Shown here: positions 62,608-64,000 of the stretch, piece by piece
Position numbering within the stretch: position 1 is the stretch's first letter
Layout: each line of letters begins with the position of its first letter
Assembly (NCBI GenBank): GCA_039545275.1
Contig: BCHS01000006.1
Span: forward strand, 124,001-188,000
Direction: 5' to 3'
From: Pseudomicrostroma phylloplanum
Taxonomy: Eukaryota; Basidiomycota; Exobasidiomycetes; Microstromatales
Length of the DNA: 64,000 bases
Notes under the pieces: generated by a model
Databases searched by the model: none
The model's input: the letters and a program-made list of their open reading frames with translations, nothing else
What the model was told of the DNA's origin: nothing
Made by a program: the position numbers and the translations under genes

Positions 62608-64000
62608 GCATCATCATCATCAGGCTCTACCATGACGCTACTCCTTATGCGCTTCTGCGCTATGCCTTGCCCAGGTGAGTACCCAATGTCCCGTTCGGCA
62701 GCCCGGCACATATGATTAGGACAATATACAACAAATTTCAGTTCTGCTTCTGTACTTCCTCCTCGCATGGGAAGGATGCGGACAAACCCATACCAAGCTT
62801 ACCCAGTATGATCCAAGGCGGAGATGCTGAGGCTTCGAACTTCCTCCGGAGAGGCCGACGCAGATGGCTGACCCGTTTACCTGCCTTCTTTGTTGGACTC
62901 ATAGCATCACCGCTTCGCTCAATGCTTCCCTCTGGCCCGAGGTATTCAAATGGTGAGTTAAGAGTGCTGCCAGCCCTCTCTTCGTCGTCGCGCAAGGCCT
63001 CTGCAGCTTCGAGGATTATCGTTGCATCTCTCTGGCAAGGTGGGCTTCGTCCTTCAGTCCAAAGGCCATCGATACTCGTCCCCTCCACCCATCTTCGGCC
63101 CTTCTCCCCGGAGAAGGGGTCGGAAAAGAGGTGGACACAGGGATCGGCGAGTGGGAAGGTCCGCGTACTCCTTGGATCTCTTCCGCCTCCTTCACTTTAA
63201 GAAGAGGTGGGACCTCGCTAGGCCTGTTGATGGCTTCGTTGGCGTGGGTCATGCTGTCTTTGAGTCGTTGTGAGCTGGTGGGGCGGGGTGAATCATGCGG
63301 GCCGGGGTCTACACCAAAGCTTTCTCGTACGGTGGAAGGTTCCATGCTCTTTCGGGAAGGACTCGGCTACGCGAGCACTGTCGTGGAGTAGGTCTGCGCC
63401 AGGGGAGGGTCAGCATTGGGCGTACCTATTCCAAAGGACTCGTGAGAAGATCAGAGTAAAGCAGCTCCAGCTGGGCGGTCGCCGAAAGGCGACGAGGGAC
63501 CAAAGTGGCGTAACAGAAAGTCTCTCCGACCCTCTGGGGACCTTTCACAGACCCATCAGCTTTCGCTTGAGGACGGCAACACACGGTCGAGGGCCTCCTC
63601 TCTTTATTGAGTGCGAGGCCGTCTCACAGAGCTGAAAACCGCCCAAGACGCCAGCTCGCCTTCAGGGCGAGTAACGGAAGAGGCGAGTCTCGCCGTAATG
63701 CTTGAGAGCAGGTGGCTCGACACCTTCGTGAGGACGCTAGGAGTCTTCGGACTTTCCCAGCAGAGCGAGGTTTGTTGAGCTCAAGTGAGTCGGATAGGGC
63801 TTCGGAGGAGGAGATTGGAATGCCCCCCTCGCATTTGAAAGCTCGATCTCTCTTGCGTTTGTCTGGGTGCGCTTCGGTGTTGATCATTCCGCTGGTGCTA
63901 GGCTTCCAATGCGGCGGCGTCTCGAGGTGGTCGCTGTCAATCTTGAGAGGGCTGGTGGCTTTTCATCGTCCTGGGAGTTGGATCACGGTCGGCATCTTCA
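62608..64000. other. Right-hand end: unresolved, possible minus-strand gene
   Basis: About 1.4 kb after the EMI1 stop. On the minus strand three moderately long frames follow one another in different phases: 63887-63624 (MINTEAHPDKRKRDRAFKC), 63345-63016 (MEPSTVRESFGVDPG) and 63088-62738 (ending FPCEEEVQKQN). They could be exons of one hypothetical gene, but no strong donor joins them and no family is recognised. Overlapping plus-strand frames (62712-63200, 63270-63635) are equally anonymous. This may be an unknown gene, a degraded one, or non-coding sequence. Confidence 0.35.

Noticed and set aside
1..64000. A secondary-metabolite or other physically linked functional gene cluster
   Set aside because: The 23 recognised or modelled genes are mainly unrelated housekeeping functions on mixed strands; no polyketide, peptide or terpene synthase, and no set of co-oriented enzymes.

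Overview
The window is nuclear DNA of a GC-rich, gene-dense, intron-bearing fungus. It is most likely a basidiomycete and possibly a smut relative (Ustilaginomycotina). The evidence for a fungus is the set of fungal-type orthologues (Mcm10, Def1, Ubp6, Noc2, Nhp6, Prp40, Mtr2, Pus1, Suv3, Rab5, Taf11, Emi1). Most introns are short (76-154 bp) with GTGAGT or GTAAGT donors. Proteins carry long low-complexity Ser, Ala, Gly or Gln tracts, and genes lie on both strands with short shared promoters. The smut placement is inference from overall style and from a Rok1-like phosphatase; it was not tested. No transposon, CRISPR array, virus, rRNA or convincing tRNA was seen.

Layout: MCM10 (minus, running off the left edge), DEF1 (minus), a C2H2 zinc-finger factor (minus) with about 2.5 kb of gene-free upstream DNA, UBP6 (minus) divergent from NOC2 (plus), a NIPA-type magnesium transporter (minus), a rhodanese/dual-specificity phosphatase (minus), NHP6 (plus), PRP40 (minus), MTR2 and PUS1 (plus), an LrgA/LrgB-like membrane protein (minus), SUV3 (minus) divergent from a two-LIM protein (plus), a tandem pair of paralogous small genes (minus), acetoacetyl-CoA synthetase (plus), a divergent forkhead factor (minus), a Mei2-like RRM protein (minus), sphingolipid delta-4 desaturase (plus), RAB5 (plus), TAF11 (minus) divergent from EMI1 (plus), and an unresolved right-hand end.

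Most genes are housekeeping genes: replication, transcription and chromatin, splicing, mRNA export, tRNA modification, ribosome assembly, protein turnover, mitochondrial RNA decay and vesicle traffic. They do not form a metabolic cluster, and adjacent genes mostly have unrelated functions. Exon boundaries below were derived by hand from splice signals, reading-frame phase and family conservation. Where stated, the spliced frame closes exactly. Several long open frames begin at GTG or TTG only because a splice acceptor lies inside them; the starts given here are ATG codons.

The observations most worth following up are the tandem paralogue pair at 43367-45443, the fungal LrgA/LrgB-like protein, a PRP40 whose first coding exon is only the ATG, an in-frame stop-free intron inside a degenerate forkhead domain, and four unusually long introns (479-560 bp) among otherwise short ones.
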